Position numbers and translations under genes: made by a program | Assembly: GCF_010725485.1 (NCBI RefSeq) | Contig: NZ_AP022598.1 | Span: 372,001 to 436,000 of the forward strand | From: Mycolicibacterium parafortuitum | GTDB lineage: Bacteria; Actinomycetota; Actinomycetes; Mycobacteriales; Mycobacteriaceae | Length of the DNA: 64,000 nucleotides | Direction of reading: 5' to 3' | In this document: piece after piece, positions 1-10,257 of the stretch | Layout: the number at the start of each line of letters is the position of its first letter | Numbering within the stretch: the stretch's first letter is position 1 | The notes under the pieces: generated by a model | The model's input: the letters and a program-made list of their open reading frames with translations, nothing else | Databases searched by the model: none | Told to the model about the DNA's origin: nothing

Positions 1-2256
1 CACAGCTGCCACGGGGCGGCCCGCCAGGTCGACGTGCTGCGCGAGGTGCTGCTCGGGATGCTGGAGGACGACGCGACCCTGGAGCCGCGCGACATCCTCG
101 TCATGTGCCCCGACATCGAGACCTACGCGCCGCTGATCGTGGCGGGTTTCGGACTCGGCGACGTGGTCGCGGGCGCGCATCCGGCCCACCGGTTGCGGGT
201 CAAACTCGCCGATCGTGCGCTCACCCAGACGAATCCATTGCTCGGCGTCGCCCGTCAACTGCTCGAGTTGTGCGGGGGCCGGGCCACCGCGAGCGAGGTG
301 CTCAACCTCGCCGAGGCGCCGCCGGTGCGGTACCGGTTCAACTTCTCCGACGACGATCTCGACGCGATCGGCGCCTGGGTCCGCGAGGCCAACATCCGGT
401 GGGGTTTCGACCGTGAGCACCGTCGCCCGTTCGGGGTGGACTTCGTGCAGAACACCTGGCGCTTCGGCATCGACCGGGTGCTGGCCGGCGTCGCGATGTC
501 CGACGACTCCCGCGCGTGGCTGGACACCACACTGCCGCTCGACGACGTCAGCAGCAACCGGGTCGAACTGGCCGGGCGGCTCGCCGATTTCGTCGAGAAG
601 CTCTCCGCCGCAGTCGGTTCGCTGACCGGCACCGCGCCGCTGGACAGCTGGCTGAGCAGGGTGCTGACCGGTGTCTGTGAGCTGACCGATGTGCCCGAGG
701 GCGAACTGTGGCAGCGCAGCCAGATGGAGCGCGAACTCAACGACATCCGCGCCGACGCCGGGGTGCACGCACGTACCGAGATGCGACTGCCCGACGTGCG
801 CGCGCTGCTGGACCGCCACCTCGCGGGCCGCCCGACCCGTGCCAACTTCCGCACCGGCACCCTGACGGTGTGCACGATGGTGCCGATGCGCTCGGTGCCG
901 CACCGGGTGGTGTGCCTGGTGGGCCTCGACGACGGCGTCTTCCCCCGGATCGGGGTCGTCGACGGCGACGACGCGCTGGCGCGCGAGCCCAGGACCGGTG
1001 AGCGCGACATCCGTTCGGAGGACCGGCAGTTACTGCTCGACGCGATCGGTGCGGCGACCGAGACGTTGGTGATCACCTACACCGGCGCCAACGAGTACAG
1101 CGGGCAGCGCAGACCGCCCGCGGTGCCGGTCGTCGAACTGCTCGACACCCTGGACGTGACCACACCGGCCCCGGTACGCGAGCACGTGCACATCGCACAT
1201 CCGTTGCAGCCGTTCGACATCGACAACGTCACCCCCGGAAAGCTCGGCATGCCCGCCGGTACACCGTTCACGTTCGACCCGACCGCCAAGACCGCCGCGC
1301 GCGCGGCGACGGGGAAGCGCGAACCACGGCCGTCGCTGCTGGGTGCGCCGCTGCCGGCCCCCGCACCCGCCGATGTCGCCCTCGACGATCTGATCGGCTT
1401 CTTCAAGGATCCGGTGAAGGGCTTCTTCCGCGCGCTCGACTACACGCTGCCGTGGGACGTCGACGGGGTCGAGGACGCGATACCGGTGGACATCGATGCG
1501 TTGCAGGAGTGGAAGATCGGCCAGCGCATGCTCGACGACATGCAGCGCGGCATGACACCGGCGGATGCCCAGCAGGCGGAGTGGCGGCGCGGGTCGCTCC
1601 CGCCGGGGCGGCTGGGCTGGCGCCGGGCCCAGGAGATCACCGGACGTTCGGCGGCGCTGGCCGCGGCCGCGCAGCAGTACCGCACCCCGGACCCGAGGGC
1701 CGTCGACGTGGACGTCGAGATCGGCCCCGGCCGCCGGCTCGTCGGTACCGTGCCGCGGCTGTACGGGCAGCGGTCGGTGTCGGTCACCTACTCCAAGCTC
1801 GACGGCAGGCACCTGCTGGAGTCGTGGATCCGGTTGGTGGCGTTGACCGCTCAGCACCCGGGCACCGACTGGGGTGCGGTGTGCATCGGCAGGGGCGGCC
1901 GGCCCAAGGGCAAGGGGGGCGACATCCGCGTGCGGGTGCTCGGCGCACCCGACTCCGCGGCCGAGGTGCTCGGCGACCTCGTCGCGATGTACGACGCGGG
2001 CCGGCGGGCCCCGATCCCGTTGCCGCTCAAGACCTCCTATGCGTGGGCGGAGACGGACTTCCACCGTGGCACGCCGATGCGGGAAGCCGGCTGGAAGTGG
2101 CGGACCGGCCGCTACCCCGGTGAGGACGCCGAACCCGCGCACGTTCGGGTGTGGGGGCCGCACCTGCCGCTGGAGGACCTGGTGGCCGCCGGACTGCCCG
2201 ACTACGCCGCCCGGCTGTGGCTGCCGATACTTCGCGCCGAGAGGGACGTGCGCTGA
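1..2256 (+). CDS. recC: RecC, exodeoxyribonuclease V gamma subunit (5' end outside window)
   Basis: The RecC subunit of the RecBCD helicase-nuclease, which processes double-strand DNA ends. The frame is open from base 1, so the N-terminus lies upstream and about 751 residues are visible. The first visible residues (HSCHGAARQVDVLRE) and the following DILVMCPDIETYAPLI are typical of RecC; a middle segment carries VPHRVVCLVGLDDGVFPR, also typical. The stop codon shares one base with the recB ATG, so translation is coupled. The order recC-recB-recD is that of mycobacteria. In mycobacteria RecBCD is known to serve single-strand annealing, while AdnAB does most end resection; that is family knowledge, not visible here. 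Confidence 0.95.
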   Translation, partial: HSCHGAARQVDVLREVLLGMLEDDATLEPRDILVMCPDIETYAPLIVAGFGLGDVVAGAHPAHRLRVKLADRALTQTNPLLGVARQLLELCGGRATASEVLNLAEAPPVRYRFNFSDDDLDAIGAWVREANIRWGFDREHRRPFGVDFVQNTWRFGIDRVLAGVAMSDDSRAWLDTTLPLDDVSSNRVELAGRLADFVEKLSAAVGSLTGTAPLDSWLSRVLTGVCELTDVPEGELWQRSQMERELNDIRADAGVHARTEMRLPDVRALLDRHLAGRPTRANFRTGTLTVCTMVPMRSVPHRVVCLVGLDDGVFPRIGVVDGDDALAREPRTGERDIRSEDRQLLLDAIGAATETLVITYTGANEYSGQRRPPAVPVVELLDTLDVTTPAPVREHVHIAHPLQPFDIDNVTPGKLGMPAGTPFTFDPTAKTAARAATGKREPRPSLLGAPLPAPAPADVALDDLIGFFKDPVKGFFRALDYTLPWDVDGVEDAIPVDIDALQEWKIGQRMLDDMQRGMTPADAQQAEWRRGSLPPGRLGWRRAQEITGRSAALAAAAQQYRTPDPRAVDVDVEIGPGRRLVGTVPRLYGQRSVSVTYSKLDGRHLLESWIRLVALTAQHPGTDWGAVCIGRGGRPKGKGGDIRVRVLGAPDSAAEVLGDLVAMYDAGRRAPIPLPLKTSYAWAETDFHRGTPMREAGWKWRTGRYPGEDAEPAHVRVWGPHLPLEDLVAAGLPDYAARLWLPILRAERDVR

Positions 2257-5200
2257 TGGAGCCGTTCGACCTGCTCGGCCCACTGCCCGCCGAGCGCAGC
2301 ACCACCGTGCTGGAGGCCAGCGCGGGCACCGGCAAGACGTTCGCGCTGGCCGGCCTGGTCACCCGGTACGTCGCCGAGGGCGTCGCGACGCTGGACCAGA
2401 TGCTGCTCATCACGTTCGGCCGGGCGGCGAGCCAGGAACTGCGGGAACGGGTGCGCGGCCAGATCCTGGACGCGCTCACCGCCTTCGACGAACCGGACGA
2501 CACCGGCGACAACGAGATCGTCCGTCATCTTCTCGACTGCCCCGCCGACGAGCGCGCGCGTCGCAGACAGCGGCTGCGCGACGCACTGGCGGGTTTCGAC
2601 GCGGCGACGATCGCGACCACCCATCAGTTCTGCCAGCTGGTGCTGCGCTCGCTGGGGGTGGCCGGCGACTCCGATTCCGGTGTCGAGCTCGTCGAGAGCC
2701 TCGACGACGTGGTCACCGAGATCGTCGACGATCTCTACCTGGCGCACTTCGGGCAGGACCGCGAGGAGCCCTTGCTGTCCTACGACGCGGCGCTGCGCCT
2801 GGCCCACGACGTGGTCGGCAACGCGCACACCGAGCTGCGTCCCGCCGACCCCGCCCCGGGGTTCGACCCTGAGATCCGGGTGCGGTTCGCGACGGCGGTC
2901 TGCGCCGAATTGGAGACGCGCAAAAGAAGACTCGGGATCCTGCACTACGACGACCTGCTCTCCCGGCTGGCCGCCGCGCTCGAAGCGCCGGACTCCCCCG
3001 CCCGGGCGCGGATGCGGCACCGGTGGTCGATCGTGATGGTCGACGAGTTCCAGGACACCGACCCGGTGCAGTGGCAGGTGATCGACCGGGCGTTCAGCGG
3101 CCACAGCACGGTGATCCTGATCGGCGACCCGAAACAGGCGATCTACGCGTTCCGCGGCGGCGACATCGTGACCTACCTGCACGCCGCGTCGACGGCGGGC
3201 ACGCAGAAGACGCTGGGCACCAACTACCGCAGCGACGGCCCGCTCGTCGAGAGCCTGCAGGCGGTGATGCGCGACGCACAGCTCGGCGACCCCCGCATCG
3301 TGGTGCGCCCGGTGGCCGCGCATCACCGCGAACACCGATTAAAGGGCGCCCCGCACAACGCGCCGTTCCGGCTGCGGGTCGCCACCCGCGACCAGTTCGG
3401 CACCCGGCCCGACAAGGTCGTCCCGATCGACGTTCTGCGCCGCCACATCCCGGCGGATATGGCCTCCGACATCGCGACCCTGCTGGCGAGCGGGGCGACG
3501 TTCTGCGGCGAGAAACTGCAACCAGGGCAGATCGCGGTCATCGTGGAAAGTCATCGCGACGGCACCGCATGCTTCGCCGCGCTGGCCGAGGCCGGCATCC
3601 CCGCGGTCTACACCGGGGACTCCGACGTGTTCGCCTCCCCGGCCGCCGAGGACTGGATGTGCCTGCTCGAAGCGTTCGACCAACCGCACCGCTCGGGGCT
3701 GGTGCGGGCGGCGGCCACCACGATGTTCTTCGGCGAGACCGCCGAAACCCTTGCCACCCAGGGTGATGCGCTGACCGACCGGATCGCCGAGACGCTGCGC
3801 CAGTGGGCCGACTTCGCCAGGGAGCGCGGGGTGGCCGCGGTGTTCGAGGCCGCGCAGCTGGCGGGCATGGGCGAGCGGGTGCTCGGCTGGGACGACGGCG
3901 AACGGCACATGACCGACCTCGCGCACCTGACCCAGCTGCTGCACGACATCGCGCACCGCGAGCATTTCAGCCTGCCCGCGCTGCGCGACTGGCTGCGCAC
4001 CCAGCGCGACGAACGCGGCGGCACCGTCGAACGCAACCGCCGTCTCGACAGCGACGCGGCCGCGGTGCAGATCATGACAGTGTGGGTCAGCAAGGGCCTG
4101 CAGTTTCCGGTGGTCTACCTGCCGTTCGCGTTCAACCGCAACATCCAGAGCCGCGACGTGGTGCTGTTCCACGACGGCGACACCCGCTGCCTGCACATCG
4201 GCGGCGAGCAGAGCCCGGACTTCACCGCGGCCCAGCAGCAGGGCAGGCGTGAGGCGGCCGGCGACTACGTCCGGCTCACCTACGTCGCACTGACCCGCGC
4301 CCAATCCCAGGTGGTGGCGTGGTGGGCGCCGTCGTCCGACGAGCCCAACGGCGGCCTGTCGCGGCTGCTGCGCGGCCGCGGCCCCGGTGAGCCGGCGGTC
4401 CCCGATGCCTGCGATCCGCCCCGCATCGACGATGCGGACGCGATGGCGCTGCTGCGTGCGTGGTCCGACGCCGGCGGCCCGGTGCTCGAGGAGTCGGTCA
4501 TCGCGCCGACGGTCGACGTGCCACTGCCCGCCCCGCCGGACCACCTCGACATCCGCCACTTCCACCGCCGCATCGACCCGGCGTGGCGGCGCACCTCCTA
4601 CTCCGGTTTGATCCGCGCCGCCGAACAGGAGTCCGGCGTGACCAGCGAACCCGAGGTGGTCGAACTCGACGACGAGGCGGGCGAGCTGCCGCTGCCCGAA
4701 ACCGGCCCGCCCGCACCGGAAACCGCGCAGATGCCGTCACCGATGGCCTCGCTGCCGATGGGCGCGAAGTTCGGCACCCTGGTGCACGCGGTCCTGGAGA
4801 CCGCCGACCCGTTCGCCGCCGACCTGGCCGCCGAACTGGAAGCCAGGATCGTCGAGAACTCGCTGTGGTGGCCCGTCGACGTTCCGCCCGCCGAGCTGGC
4901 CGCGGCGCTGGTGCCGATGCACGACACCCCGCTCGGGCCGCTGGCGCCCGGGCTCACGCTGCGCGACATCGGTCTGCGAGACCGGCTGCGCGAGTTGGAG
5001 TTCGAGTTCCCGCTGGCCGGCGGCGACCTACGCCGGGAGGCCCCGCGGATCACGCTGGCCGACGTCGGGCGGCTGTTGCGCAGTCACCTGCCCGCCGGGG
5101 ACCCGCTGGCCCCGTACGCCGAGCGGCTGACCGCGGGCGCGCTGGCGGCGCAACCACTGAAGGGTTACCTGAACGGGTCGCTGGATGCGGTGCTGCGCGT

Positions 5201-5555
5201 CGGAGAGCGCTACCTGGTCGTCGACTACAAGACCAACTGGCTCGGCGACCCGGCCGGCGCGCTGACCGCCGCCGACTACGCCCCGGACCGGCTGACCGAG
5301 GCGATGCTGCACTCCGACTACCCGCTGCAGGCATTGCTGTATTGCGTGGTGCTGCACCGGTTCCTGCGCTGGCGCCTGCCGGGGTACGACGCGGGGCGGC
5401 ACATCGGCGGGGTGCTGTATCTGTTCGTGCGCGGAATGTGCGGGCCCGACACCCCGCTCGTCGACGGGCATCCGGCCGGCGTGTTCAGCTGGCAGCCGCC
5501 CGCCGCATTGGTCGAGGAGCTGTCGGATCTGCTGGACGCGGGGGTGCCCGCATGA
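2256..5555 (+). CDS. recB: RecB, exodeoxyribonuclease V beta subunit (helicase and nuclease)
   Basis: UvrD-like superfamily 1 helicase joined to a C-terminal nuclease, 1099 residues, about the usual length for actinobacterial RecB. Visible motifs are Walker A AGTGKT at residues 23-28, the Walker B/DEFQDTD box around residues 262-269, and helicase motif VSKGLQFPVVYLP near residue 610. The nuclease domain is near the C-terminus: GTLVHAVLE with His844, and VVDYKTN with Asp990 and Lys992, the RecB-nuclease signature. The nuclease therefore looks intact. The start ATG at 2256 shares its A with the recC stop. The stop overlaps the recD start by 4 bases (ATGA). One operon with recC and recD. Confidence 0.97.
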   Translation: MEPFDLLGPLPAERSTTVLEASAGTGKTFALAGLVTRYVAEGVATLDQMLLITFGRAASQELRERVRGQILDALTAFDEPDDTGDNEIVRHLLDCPADERARRRQRLRDALAGFDAATIATTHQFCQLVLRSLGVAGDSDSGVELVESLDDVVTEIVDDLYLAHFGQDREEPLLSYDAALRLAHDVVGNAHTELRPADPAPGFDPEIRVRFATAVCAELETRKRRLGILHYDDLLSRLAAALEAPDSPARARMRHRWSIVMVDEFQDTDPVQWQVIDRAFSGHSTVILIGDPKQAIYAFRGGDIVTYLHAASTAGTQKTLGTNYRSDGPLVESLQAVMRDAQLGDPRIVVRPVAAHHREHRLKGAPHNAPFRLRVATRDQFGTRPDKVVPIDVLRRHIPADMASDIATLLASGATFCGEKLQPGQIAVIVESHRDGTACFAALAEAGIPAVYTGDSDVFASPAAEDWMCLLEAFDQPHRSGLVRAAATTMFFGETAETLATQGDALTDRIAETLRQWADFARERGVAAVFEAAQLAGMGERVLGWDDGERHMTDLAHLTQLLHDIAHREHFSLPALRDWLRTQRDERGGTVERNRRLDSDAAAVQIMTVWVSKGLQFPVVYLPFAFNRNIQSRDVVLFHDGDTRCLHIGGEQSPDFTAAQQQGRREAAGDYVRLTYVALTRAQSQVVAWWAPSSDEPNGGLSRLLRGRGPGEPAVPDACDPPRIDDADAMALLRAWSDAGGPVLEESVIAPTVDVPLPAPPDHLDIRHFHRRIDPAWRRTSYSGLIRAAEQESGVTSEPEVVELDDEAGELPLPETGPPAPETAQMPSPMASLPMGAKFGTLVHAVLETADPFAADLAAELEARIVENSLWWPVDVPPAELAAALVPMHDTPLGPLAPGLTLRDIGLRDRLRELEFEFPLAGGDLRREAPRITLADVGRLLRSHLPAGDPLAPYAERLTAGALAAQPLKGYLNGSLDAVLRVGERYLVVDYKTNWLGDPAGALTAADYAPDRLTEAMLHSDYPLQALLYCVVLHRFLRWRLPGYDAGRHIGGVLYLFVRGMCGPDTPLVDGHPAGVFSWQPPAALVEELSDLLDAGVPA

Positions 5556-7228
5556 GCATCGACGCGTTCACCGAACTGTTCGAACCGGCCGACATCCATG
5601 TCGCGCACCGGCTCACCGCGCTGGGCAAGGACGACGACGCCCGCGTCGCGCTCGCGGTCGCGCTGGCGGTGCGCGCGCTGCGCAGCGGATCGGTGTGCGT
5701 GGACCTGCGCGCGGTCGCCGACCAGATCGCCGTGCCCGGCCTGCCGTGGCCGGATCCGCGGGAGTGGCTCGCCGCGGTGGCGGCCAGCCCGCTGACCGAC
5801 GCGAAGGTGCTGCGGTTGTACTCGGACTCCTCGGCGGATCTGCTCTACCTCGACCGCTACTGGCGCGAAGAGGAACAGGTGTGTGACGACGTCACGGCGC
5901 TGCTGGCGGCGCCGCCGCGCACCGCGGTGCCGAACATCGCGCGGCTGTTCCCGGCCGGCTGGGAGGAGCAGCGGGCCGCCGCCGAGGCCGCGCTGACGCA
6001 GTCGCTGACCGTACTGACCGGCGGCCCCGGCACCGGCAAGACCACCACCGTCGCGCGGCTGCTGGCGGCGATCGCCGAGCAGGCCGACGTGGCCGGCCGG
6101 CCCGCGCCCCGGATGGCGCTGGCCGCACCGACCGGCAAGGCCGCCGCGCGGCTGCAGGACGCGGTCGCGGCCGAGGTCGCCAAGCTCACCGACGTCGATC
6201 GGGGCCGGCTGTCCGGGCTGCGCGCCACCACGCTGCACCGGCTGCTCGGAAGCCGGGCCGGCACGTCGTCGCGGTTCCGCCACCATCGCGGTAACCGGTT
6301 GCCGCACGACGTGATCGTCGTCGACGAGACCTCGATGGTGTCGCTGACGATGATGGCGCGGCTTCTCGAGGCCGTCCGTCCGGATGCCCGGCTGCTGTTC
6401 GTCGGCGACCCCGACCAGCTGGCGTCGGTGGACGCCGGGGCGGTGCTCGCCGATCTGGTGGACGGACTCGGCAGCGCCGGGGTGGTGGAGCTCAAGACGT
6501 CGCACCGGTTCGGCGAGACGATCGGCGCGCTGGCCGTCGCGATCCGCGGCGGCGACGCCGACGCGGTGATCGAGGTGCTGCGCGGCGGCGGTGACGCGAT
6601 CGGGTGGCTGGACACCGATGATGCTTCAGGCGCGTTGCGCACCCCGCTGGTGGACCGGGCCGCCGACCTGCGGCAGGCGGCTCTGCTCGGCGACGTGGCC
6701 GCCGCGCTCGACGTCCTCGACGGGCACCGGCTGCTGTGCGCGCACCGGCGCGGGCCGTTCGGGGTCACGCACTGGAACCGGCAGATCGAACGCTGGCTGG
6801 CCGAGCGCACCGGGCAGTCGGTCTGGTCACCCTGGTATCCGGGCCGCCCGCTGCTGGTGACGGCCAACGACTACGGGCTCGGGGTGTACAACGGCGACAC
6901 CGGCGTCGTCGTCGCGGCGCCGGACGGGCTGCGCGCCCACATCGGGTCGGCCTCGGCGTCGCGGCAGCTGGCGCCGGGCCGGCTCGGCGAGGTCGAGACG
7001 ATGTTCGCGATGACCATCCACAAGAGCCAGGGCAGCCAGGCCGACGAGGTCACCGTGCTGATGCCGCCGGAGGACTCGCGGCTGCTGACCCGTGAGCTGT
7101 TCTACACCGCCGTCACCCGCGCGAAGAAGCGCGTCCTCGTCGCCGGGACGGAGGCCTCGGTGCGCGCCGCGGTGGACCGGCGCGCGGTCCGCGCCTCCGG
7201 GCTGGCCCGCCGGCTCACCAGCCGCTGA
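5552..7228 (+). CDS. recD: RecD, exodeoxyribonuclease V alpha subunit (5'-3' helicase)
   Basis: Superfamily 1B helicase of 558 residues, the second motor of RecBCD. Walker A GGPGTGKTT lies near residues 157-165, and Walker B VIVVDETSMV near residues 250-259. The motif MTIHKSQGSQADEV close to the C-terminus, followed by LFYTAVTRAKKRVLV, matches the final helicase motifs of the RecD family. The ATG overlaps the recB stop (ATGA), which fixes the start. This is the last gene of the recCBD operon, followed by a 205-base gap with no clear hairpin terminator. Confidence 0.96.
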   Translation: MSIDAFTELFEPADIHVAHRLTALGKDDDARVALAVALAVRALRSGSVCVDLRAVADQIAVPGLPWPDPREWLAAVAASPLTDAKVLRLYSDSSADLLYLDRYWREEEQVCDDVTALLAAPPRTAVPNIARLFPAGWEEQRAAAEAALTQSLTVLTGGPGTGKTTTVARLLAAIAEQADVAGRPAPRMALAAPTGKAAARLQDAVAAEVAKLTDVDRGRLSGLRATTLHRLLGSRAGTSSRFRHHRGNRLPHDVIVVDETSMVSLTMMARLLEAVRPDARLLFVGDPDQLASVDAGAVLADLVDGLGSAGVVELKTSHRFGETIGALAVAIRGGDADAVIEVLRGGGDAIGWLDTDDASGALRTPLVDRAADLRQAALLGDVAAALDVLDGHRLLCAHRRGPFGVTHWNRQIERWLAERTGQSVWSPWYPGRPLLVTANDYGLGVYNGDTGVVVAAPDGLRAHIGSASASRQLAPGRLGEVETMFAMTIHKSQGSQADEVTVLMPPEDSRLLTRELFYTAVTRAKKRVLVAGTEASVRAAVDRRAVRASGLARRLTSR

Positions 7229-7433
7229 CGGGACACCCGGGCCGCGCCGAAATGGCATTCCGGCAGAATTCCACTCGACCTTTCCCTGCGTAGAGGCAAT
7301 CTCGCGGTGAGGTCGGGCACCGGTTCACCTGAAATTAATTCGCGGACTTGACCGTTTAACACACTGTCTGAACAGAACCCGCGAGATCCGCTCCACGGCT
7401 TCGACCCGCATCCAGGGAAGAGCAGGAACCCCG

Positions 7434-7733
7434 ATGAAGTATCTGAAGGTTGCCCTCGGCGTGGCCACCGGTGTGGCCATCGGTCTGGGCTCGGCCACGC
7501 TCGGGCTGGCCGCCCCGTCGGCGGCCGCGCCGGCCGGCCCGGGCAACGCGAACGACACGATCAGCCAGCTGGTGTCACTCGGCAAGCAGGTCATCGTCGA
7601 CCGGCTCTCCGACGCCCCGCTGTCGGAGGCGTCGGTGGTGTCCGTGCGTCCGGGCACCGCGACCCGGCAGATGGCCTGGGATCCGGACCAGACCCGTGGT
7701 GGGGAGCAGGTGGTCTACGTCGCGGTCCGGTAG
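7434..7733 (+). CDS. Small secreted protein, unknown function
   Basis: A 99-residue protein beginning MKYLKVALGVATGVAIGLG, a clear Sec signal peptide with a likely cleavage after an Ala-rich stretch (APSAAAPA, about residues 27-34). The mature part is only about 65 residues and contains ISQLVSLGKQVIVDRLSDAPLS, then a C-terminal beta-like tail ending VVYVAVR. It resembles small exported proteins common in mycobacteria, but I do not recognise a named family. An AGGA ribosome binding site precedes the ATG at normal spacing. It stands alone between recD and the large membrane protein downstream. Confidence 0.75.
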   Translation: MKYLKVALGVATGVAIGLGSATLGLAAPSAAAPAGPGNANDTISQLVSLGKQVIVDRLSDAPLSEASVVSVRPGTATRQMAWDPDQTRGGEQVVYVAVR

Positions 7734-7850
7734 TCGGCGACCGCCACGCCACCCCCTCCCGTCCCGCCTTTACCGATCGTCACCGAGAAGTCGCTATTTT
7801 GTCGGTGAGCCGAGTGCGGTTCCCCAAGCAATCGGAGAGATCGTTGACCT

Positions 7851-10238
7851 ATGCGAGTTGACGGGCGGGACGTGGCTGTCTCGGGCAGCCTGCTCCAGCC
7901 GCTGACCCGGCGCACCAATGACATCGTCCGGCTGTCCATCGCCGGGGTGCTCCTGGTCGTCGTCGTCACCAGCTCGCTGATCACCCGCTACGAGTGGGAA
8001 GCCCTGGAGAAGTCCATCTCGGGGATCGTCGGGGTGCTCAGCCCCGCACAGTCCAACACCGTCTATCTGATCTACGGCGTCGCGATCCTGGCGCTGCCGT
8101 TCGTCATCCTGATCGGGCTGATCGCGGCCCGGCAGTGGAAGCTGTTCGGCGCGTACGCGGCCGCAGGGGTGATCGCGATCCTGGCGCTGTCGATCACCGG
8201 CAACGGTATCGCGGCACCGCGCTGGCACTTCGACCTGTCCGAGCGGCTGGACACCGTGCTGTCGCAGTTCCTCGACGATCCGCGCTGGATCGCGATGCTC
8301 GCCGCGGTGCTGACCGTGTCCGGGCCGTGGCTGCCCGCGCGGTGGCGGCGCTGGTGGTGGGCGCTGCTGCTGGCGTTCGTCCCGATCCACCTGGTGGTGT
8401 CGGCGGTGGTGCCGGCCCGCTCACTGCTCGGGCTGTCCGTCGGCTGGTTCGTCGGCGCGCTGGTGGTGCTGGTCAGCGGCACCCCGGCGCTGGAGGTCCC
8501 GCTCGACGGCGCGGTGCGCGCGCTGATCCGGCGCGGTTTCGAGCCGGCGGCGCTGCGCGTGGTGCGCCCGGCGGGCCGGGGCCCGCTGGTGCTGGACGCG
8601 GCCGCGGCCGCGGCCGCGGGCGCCGAACCCGAGATCGCGATCGTCGAGCTGTACGGCCCGCACCAGCGCGGCGGCGGCTTCCTGCGGCAGTTCTGGGTCA
8701 AGCTGCGGCTGCGCGACGACGAGACCGCGCCGATCCAGACCTCGATGCGCCGCGCCGTCGAGCACCGCGCGCTGATGGCGCTGGCCGTCGGCAACCTCGG
8801 CATGGCGAACACGTCGCCGATCGCGGTGGCCACGCTCGAGCGCGGCTGGACGATCTACGCGCACAAACCCGCCCACGGCACCCCGCTGGCGCTGTGCGCC
8901 GAGGAGACCCCGGTCGCACGGGTGTGGGATTCCCTCGGCGTGTTGCACAGCCAGCAGATCTCGCACGGCGATCTGCGCCGCAACAAGATCACCGTCGTCG
9001 ACGGCACCCCGGTGTTCGGCGGCTTCGCCTACGCCGAGTACGGCGCCTCGGAAGCCCATCTGCACACCGACATCGCCCAGCTGCTCGTCACCACCGCCGA
9101 CCTGTACGGCGCCCCGAAGGCCGTCGCCGCCGCGATCACCGTGTTCGGCAACGACGTGGTGCTGGCCGCGTCGCGGCGGCTCACCAAGGCCGCCGTACCC
9201 AAACGGGTGCGGGATTCGGTGTGGGACGCCAGTTCGGCGATGGCCAAGCTGCGCGACGAGGTGAAGTTCCAGACCGGCGCCGACCAGATCAAGACCGCGA
9301 CGATCACCCGCTTCACCCGCAATCAGGTGATCCAGATGGTGCTGCTGGTCGCGCTGGTCTACGTCGCGTACCCGTTCATCAGCTCGGCGCCGGTGTTCTT
9401 CTCCGAGCTGCGGTCGGCCAACTGGTGGTGGGCGCTGCTCGGGCTCGCGGTGTCGGCGCTGAAGTACGTCGGCGCGGCCGCCGCACTGTGGGCGTGTGCC
9501 GACGGCATGGTGAAGTTCCGGTCGCTGACCGTGATGCAGGTGGCGAACACGTTCGCCGCGACGACGACGCCCGCCGGGGTCGGCGGGCTCGCGCTGAGCA
9601 CCCGGTTCCTGCAGAAGGGCGGGCTCGGCGCGCTGCGCGCCACCACCGCGGTGGCACTGCAGCAGTCGGTGCAGGTGATCACTCACATCACGCTGCTGAT
9701 CCTGTTCTCCGCGGTGGCGGGGGCGTCGGCGAACCTGTCCCGGTTCGTGCCGAGCGCGACGGTGCTGTACCTGATCGCCGGTGTGGTGCTCGGCGCGGTC
9801 GGGGTGTCGCTGTTCGTGCCCAAGTTGCGGCACTGGCTGGCCACCGCGGTGCGCCCGAAGCTCAAAGAGGTGATGGACGACCTCGCGCTGCTGGCGCGGG
9901 AACCCAAGCGGCTCGCGCTGATCGTGTTGGGTTGCGCGGCAACCACCCTCGGTGCGGCGCTGGCGCTGTGGGCCAGTATCGAGGCGTTCGGCGGCGACGC
10001 CAGCTTCGTCACCGTCACGATCGTGACGATGGTCGGCGGCACACTGGCGTCGGCGGCCCCGACTCCCGGCGGTGTCGGGGCGGTGGAGGCCGCGCTGATC
10101 GGCGGTCTGGCCGCGTTCGGCGTCCCGGCCGCCGTCGCGGTGCCCGCGGTGCTGCTGTACCGGATCCTGACCTGCTGGCTGCCGGTGTTCGTCGGCTGGC
10201 CGATCATGCGGTGGCTGACCAAAAACGACATGGTGTGA
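7851..10238 (+). CDS. YbhN/AglD-type membrane protein with an internal pseudokinase-like domain
   Basis: A 795-residue membrane protein. The N-terminal third has several membrane helices (from about residue 24 to 205). A soluble middle region (about 210-480) contains HGDLRRN at residues 372-378, resembling the catalytic loop of aminoglycoside-phosphotransferase/ABC1-type kinases. The usual DFG/DWG Asp downstream is replaced (VFGGFAYAEYG), so catalysis is doubtful. The C-terminal third carries the helices of the lysylphosphatidylglycerol synthase/YbhN flippase-like family, including TTTPAGVGGLALSTRFLQ and TPGGVGAVEAALIGG, which are hallmark sequences of that family. The role may be lipid or glycolipid translocation; the substrate cannot be read from sequence. 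Start ATG preceded by GGAGA at long spacing, so the exact start is uncertain. Confidence 0.8.
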   Translation: MRVDGRDVAVSGSLLQPLTRRTNDIVRLSIAGVLLVVVVTSSLITRYEWEALEKSISGIVGVLSPAQSNTVYLIYGVAILALPFVILIGLIAARQWKLFGAYAAAGVIAILALSITGNGIAAPRWHFDLSERLDTVLSQFLDDPRWIAMLAAVLTVSGPWLPARWRRWWWALLLAFVPIHLVVSAVVPARSLLGLSVGWFVGALVVLVSGTPALEVPLDGAVRALIRRGFEPAALRVVRPAGRGPLVLDAAAAAAAGAEPEIAIVELYGPHQRGGGFLRQFWVKLRLRDDETAPIQTSMRRAVEHRALMALAVGNLGMANTSPIAVATLERGWTIYAHKPAHGTPLALCAEETPVARVWDSLGVLHSQQISHGDLRRNKITVVDGTPVFGGFAYAEYGASEAHLHTDIAQLLVTTADLYGAPKAVAAAITVFGNDVVLAASRRLTKAAVPKRVRDSVWDASSAMAKLRDEVKFQTGADQIKTATITRFTRNQVIQMVLLVALVYVAYPFISSAPVFFSELRSANWWWALLGLAVSALKYVGAAAALWACADGMVKFRSLTVMQVANTFAATTTPAGVGGLALSTRFLQKGGLGALRATTAVALQQSVQVITHITLLILFSAVAGASANLSRFVPSATVLYLIAGVVLGAVGVSLFVPKLRHWLATAVRPKLKEVMDDLALLAREPKRLALIVLGCAATTLGAALALWASIEAFGGDASFVTVTIVTMVGGTLASAAPTPGGVGAVEAALIGGLAAFGVPAAVAVPAVLLYRILTCWLPVFVGWPIMRWLTKNDMV

Positions 10239-10257
10239 CCGGCCGCGCCTAACCTGC

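Noticed and set aside
7340..7375. TTGACC near 7347 as a -35 for the small secreted protein gene
   Set aside because: No acceptable -10 hexamer at 16-19 bases, so no promoter call was made.
7994..10252. A 752-residue same-strand frame inside the YbhN-like gene
   Set aside because: Arg/Ala/Gly-rich translation with no recognisable segment, entirely inside a gene with clear membrane helices and family motifs.
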